DNA from: Tritrichomonas musculus
Taxonomy: Eukaryota; Parabasalia; Tritrichomonadida; Tritrichomonadidae
Assembly: GCA_039105265.1 (NCBI GenBank)
Contig: JAPFFF010000002.1
Location: forward strand, 3,162,001-3,226,000
Reading direction: 5' to 3'
DNA length: 64,000 bases
Below the pieces are notes generated by a model. The model worked only from the letters and a program-made list of their open reading frames with translations. It was not told where the DNA came from and did no database searches. Positions 61,892-64,000 of this stretch are shown here, piece by piece; position 1 is the stretch's first letter, and each line of letters begins with the position of its first letter. A program made the position numbers and the translations under genes.

Positions 61892-62729
61892 AAAACAGTT
61901 TAGAAGGAGTGAATGTCATGCTTTGAGTTAAAAATTTATCAGTGAATAAAAGAGATTGTACAAAACTTGGCAACTCAAGAAAAATTTCAGAATCAGAAAA
62001 AGTTAAAGATATAGAAAAATGAGAAGATTCAGAAAAAGTTAAAGATTCAGAAAAAGTTGAAGAACCAGTGAAATGTGATGATTCAGAAAAAGTTATAGAT
62101 TTGGAAAATTGAGACGTTTCAGAAAAAATTGAAGTCTCAGTAAAGACAGAGGAGAGAGTAAAAATGCTACTGGGAATTGTACAATAATACCACCGTGCTA
62201 AAACATCACTATGGACCACCATTGTAGTCGGCATGCTGCATTGGCTGTTACTTTCCACATGCCCGTTCAGCATCAAATTGAGCTCCGAAGACGAATAATC
62301 GAAAAAGCAGTTTACCAGAGAAAATTGATAAGAAACCAGAGCGTTTGCCACTTTTATTCGGTCAGTCAATGATGATTTCTGGTTTCCAAAAAAGGCGAAG
62401 TTTTGACATACAATTTTGTGATCAACTCCCGATTCAGACGACTGAGGACCATCTGGGTCATTATAAAAGAAAAAGTTCAAATTGACATTATTGATGACAT
62501 TAACACTCGAAATGTCAAGATACGCTTTAAAAGGGATTTCCATGACACAGTCGCCGTCATTGCCGATATAATTAACGTATTTAAATTTTTGATTATTTGA
62601 GGTTGTTAAAAAAGTGAAGCCAAAACTCTGCTGTCTAGCGTCAGCTGGGTCACTATGAAAATTATTTCGATTATTTGAAAAGTTACAGTTTGTACAACTC
62701 ATATATGAAGCGTTAACGTCAAGTGGCAA
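61884..62729 (-). pseudogene. Ectodomain and stalk of the split Pmp-like gene
   Basis: About 281 codons. The first part has the loose beta-helix style of Pmp-like proteins (YMSCTNCNFSNN, FKYVNYIGNDGDC, VCQNFAFFGN, LVNCFFDYSSSELN). The last about 110 residues are a stalk of FSESSHF, FTGSSTF and FSESLTF-like repeats. The frame stops three codons inside the inserted element. Upstream it is open without ATG to about 62800 (FNTIQKNCVVCKND). The anchor and tail are at 60728-61169. Pmp-like proteins, related to chlamydial polymorphic membrane proteins, are abundant at the surface of trichomonads. Confidence 0.7.
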
Positions 62730-62745
62730 ATAATAAAACTGCGAG

Positions 62746-62871
62746 TCATTTTTGCATACAACACAATTTTTCTGAATAGTATTGAATAATGAAAATAATC
62801 ATCTCAATTTTGAAATAAATAATTATTAATTTTCAATAATAAATTGAAAATTGAATTGTATGCAAAAATGA
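62746..62871. repeat. Inverted 16-mers at a break in the Pmp-like gene
   Basis: TCATTTTTGCATACAA at 62746-62761 is exactly complementary, inverted, to 62856-62871. A second, AT-rich inverted stretch lies between them. The frame from the upstream Pmp piece stops inside at 62804 and the downstream piece resumes in another phase near 62800. A snap-back duplication or a tiny foldback insertion would explain both. Confidence 0.65.
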
Positions 62872-63330
62872 AAAACAGTTTACATTGCGTGTTTAAAACT
62901 TGTGAATGGAATAAACCGACATTAGCATAACCATCTCCATATCTCTTGTAAGTATTGGAAAAAATAGCACCCCCGGTATCTGTAGACTCACAATCTGCAA
63001 ATTCTGAAGTAGTAATATTAAATCCATGTCCTAAATTAAAAATGGCCCCACAAATTGTGAGTGAATTACATCTAGAAAATAAAGTTTGTGTAACAATTAA
63101 ATTACAATAAGGAATATGTATACTGATTGCACCGCCATCTTGCTGATCAATTGAATCTGAACAATTGAAAAAACAGCAATTTATGAAACTAACTGTACTA
63201 TAATAAACTTTACTACCAGCATAAAATTGTGAATCGATTATCGTATCTTTTTGATTAGGCAATAAGTCAGATTTGATTTTAAATATCGAATTTAGAATTT
63301 TGTTACATTTTTACATTTTTATAGAATTTC
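62804..63330 (-). pseudogene. N-terminal Pmp-like piece, without start
   Basis: Open from about 63330 to the TGA at 62804; the ATG is missing and the frame begins just after a TAA. It carries two good Pmp repeats: DGGAISIHIPYCNLIVTQTL with FSRCNS, and CGAIF followed by FADCESTDTGGAIF, with FINCCFFNCSDS before them. GGAI and FxxC are the usual repeat marks, forming a beta-helix. The last about 25 codons fall in the inverted-repeat zone and no longer look like Pmp. A tandem repeat covers the place where the signal peptide should be. Confidence 0.65.
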
Positions 63331-63399
63331 CAATCATTGCTCTCATATTAAATTTTGTTACATTTTTATAGAATTTCCAATCATTGCTCTCATATTAAA
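63296..63399. repeat. Tandem duplication of about 50 bases
   Basis: TTTTGTTACATTTTTATAG followed by AATTTCCAATCATTGCTCTC occurs twice in a row; the first copy has 8 extra bases (ACATTTTT). It lies at the lost 5' end of the Pmp-like gene. Confidence 0.85.
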
Positions 63400-64000
63400 A
63401 TTCATCATTTGTTAAACTTTTTTTTCTTTAAAAATTCGCAATATATGGAAAAGTTTAAACAAAATGTATTTATCATTAGAGATTCTTCTTTTTCTAATTC
63501 GCTAAATTCGAGTAAAATCTCAGACTTTTTTTTTAATTTTCATTGAATAATTTACATGATCGTCATGACGATAAACAGCATTTTGATTTCTCAAAAGCTG
63601 ATCGGTAGAACACTTTTGCATTCAAAAAAAGTCTGAGTTTTTATTAATCAGAATTATTAAGTTATTTAAGATAGGGAACTAGAAGAGAAATAATAAAGTG
63701 ATAAAGTTAATGTATTAATGAGATATTAATATTTGAATTTATCGTAGTTTGTTTTGTTGCAAATTGAAAAAGTAATTGCGAAATGTCTTTGACGGAAAAG
63801 TTGTAAAGTTGAAAAAAGAAATCATAAGAGTAAATTTTGAGTTCATATTAATTATAAATGATCATCTTTTGAGATAATGTGTGATTATGTCTGTTTTGAG
63901 TCTTTAAGTATCGGTTTATTATTTGAATATATATATATATATATACGTTTTGAAATTTGTGAATAAATATTTTATGTCGTCATTATCTATATATAATAAA
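63400..64000. other. Right edge, no gene seen
   Basis: AT-rich; a short Ser/Phe-rich plus-strand frame at 63447-63546 is not convincing. A TA microsatellite lies near 63929-63944. Confidence 0.5.

Noticed and set aside
62770-62866. Possible intron between two Pmp pieces (GTAAAC to TTCAG)
   Set aside because: The trichomonad branch and 3' signal (ACTAACACACAG-like) is absent and the phases do not join to a sensible frame.

Overview
The window looks like AT-rich nuclear DNA from a trichomonad protist, most likely Tritrichomonas or a close relative. The grounds are: apparently intronless genes; proteins built of BspA-type leucine-rich repeats; trichomonad BTB-like, ankyrin (DUF3447-type) and discoidin-domain proteins; a Pmp-like surface protein with Phe-Ser repeats; a galactokinase; a tandem cystatin; the trichomonad initiator (TCAYTW) 7-15 bases before several ATGs; and TAAA overlapping many stop codons. 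The species call is inference.

Layout. 0-6.3 kb: a broken ankyrin gene at the edge, a 204-bp tandem repeat and a nest of terminal-inverted-repeat (TIR) DNA elements. 6.97-9.63 kb: a large membrane protein. 9.87-14.73 kb: a hAT-like element with GC-rich ends that holds two further TIR elements. 14.8-29.5 kb: a recombination-prone family region with BspA, ankyrin, BTB/discoidin and RCC1-like genes, mixed with mosaic and decayed fragments, among them a TolB-like propeller relic and a four-helix membrane protein relic. 29.7-37.6 kb: a BspA gene, a CAMK-like kinase, a DHHC palmitoyltransferase and a GOST-like seven-helix protein. 37.7-42.7 kb: heavily broken blocks that may be an old Maverick/Polinton-type element. 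42.7-50.9 kb: gene-free DNA with DNA transposons that show clean target duplications, one nested in another. 51-64 kb: galactokinase, tRNA-Glu, a tRNA-Gly relic, two tail-to-tail HAD paralogues (one membrane-anchored), a DZIP1-like protein, a double cystatin, and a Pmp-like surface gene split by insertions.

The genes do not form a pathway. The recurring theme is shuffling: fragments of surface and repeat-protein families are joined in new orders, and small TIR elements have landed in or next to genes. I found no clear new multi-gene system. The best leads are the ankyrin-BspA chimera, the BTB/discoidin-BspA mosaic, the datable nested transposons, the soluble/membrane-anchored HAD pair, and the Pmp gene split by an insertion. 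All domain calls were made by eye without a database search.
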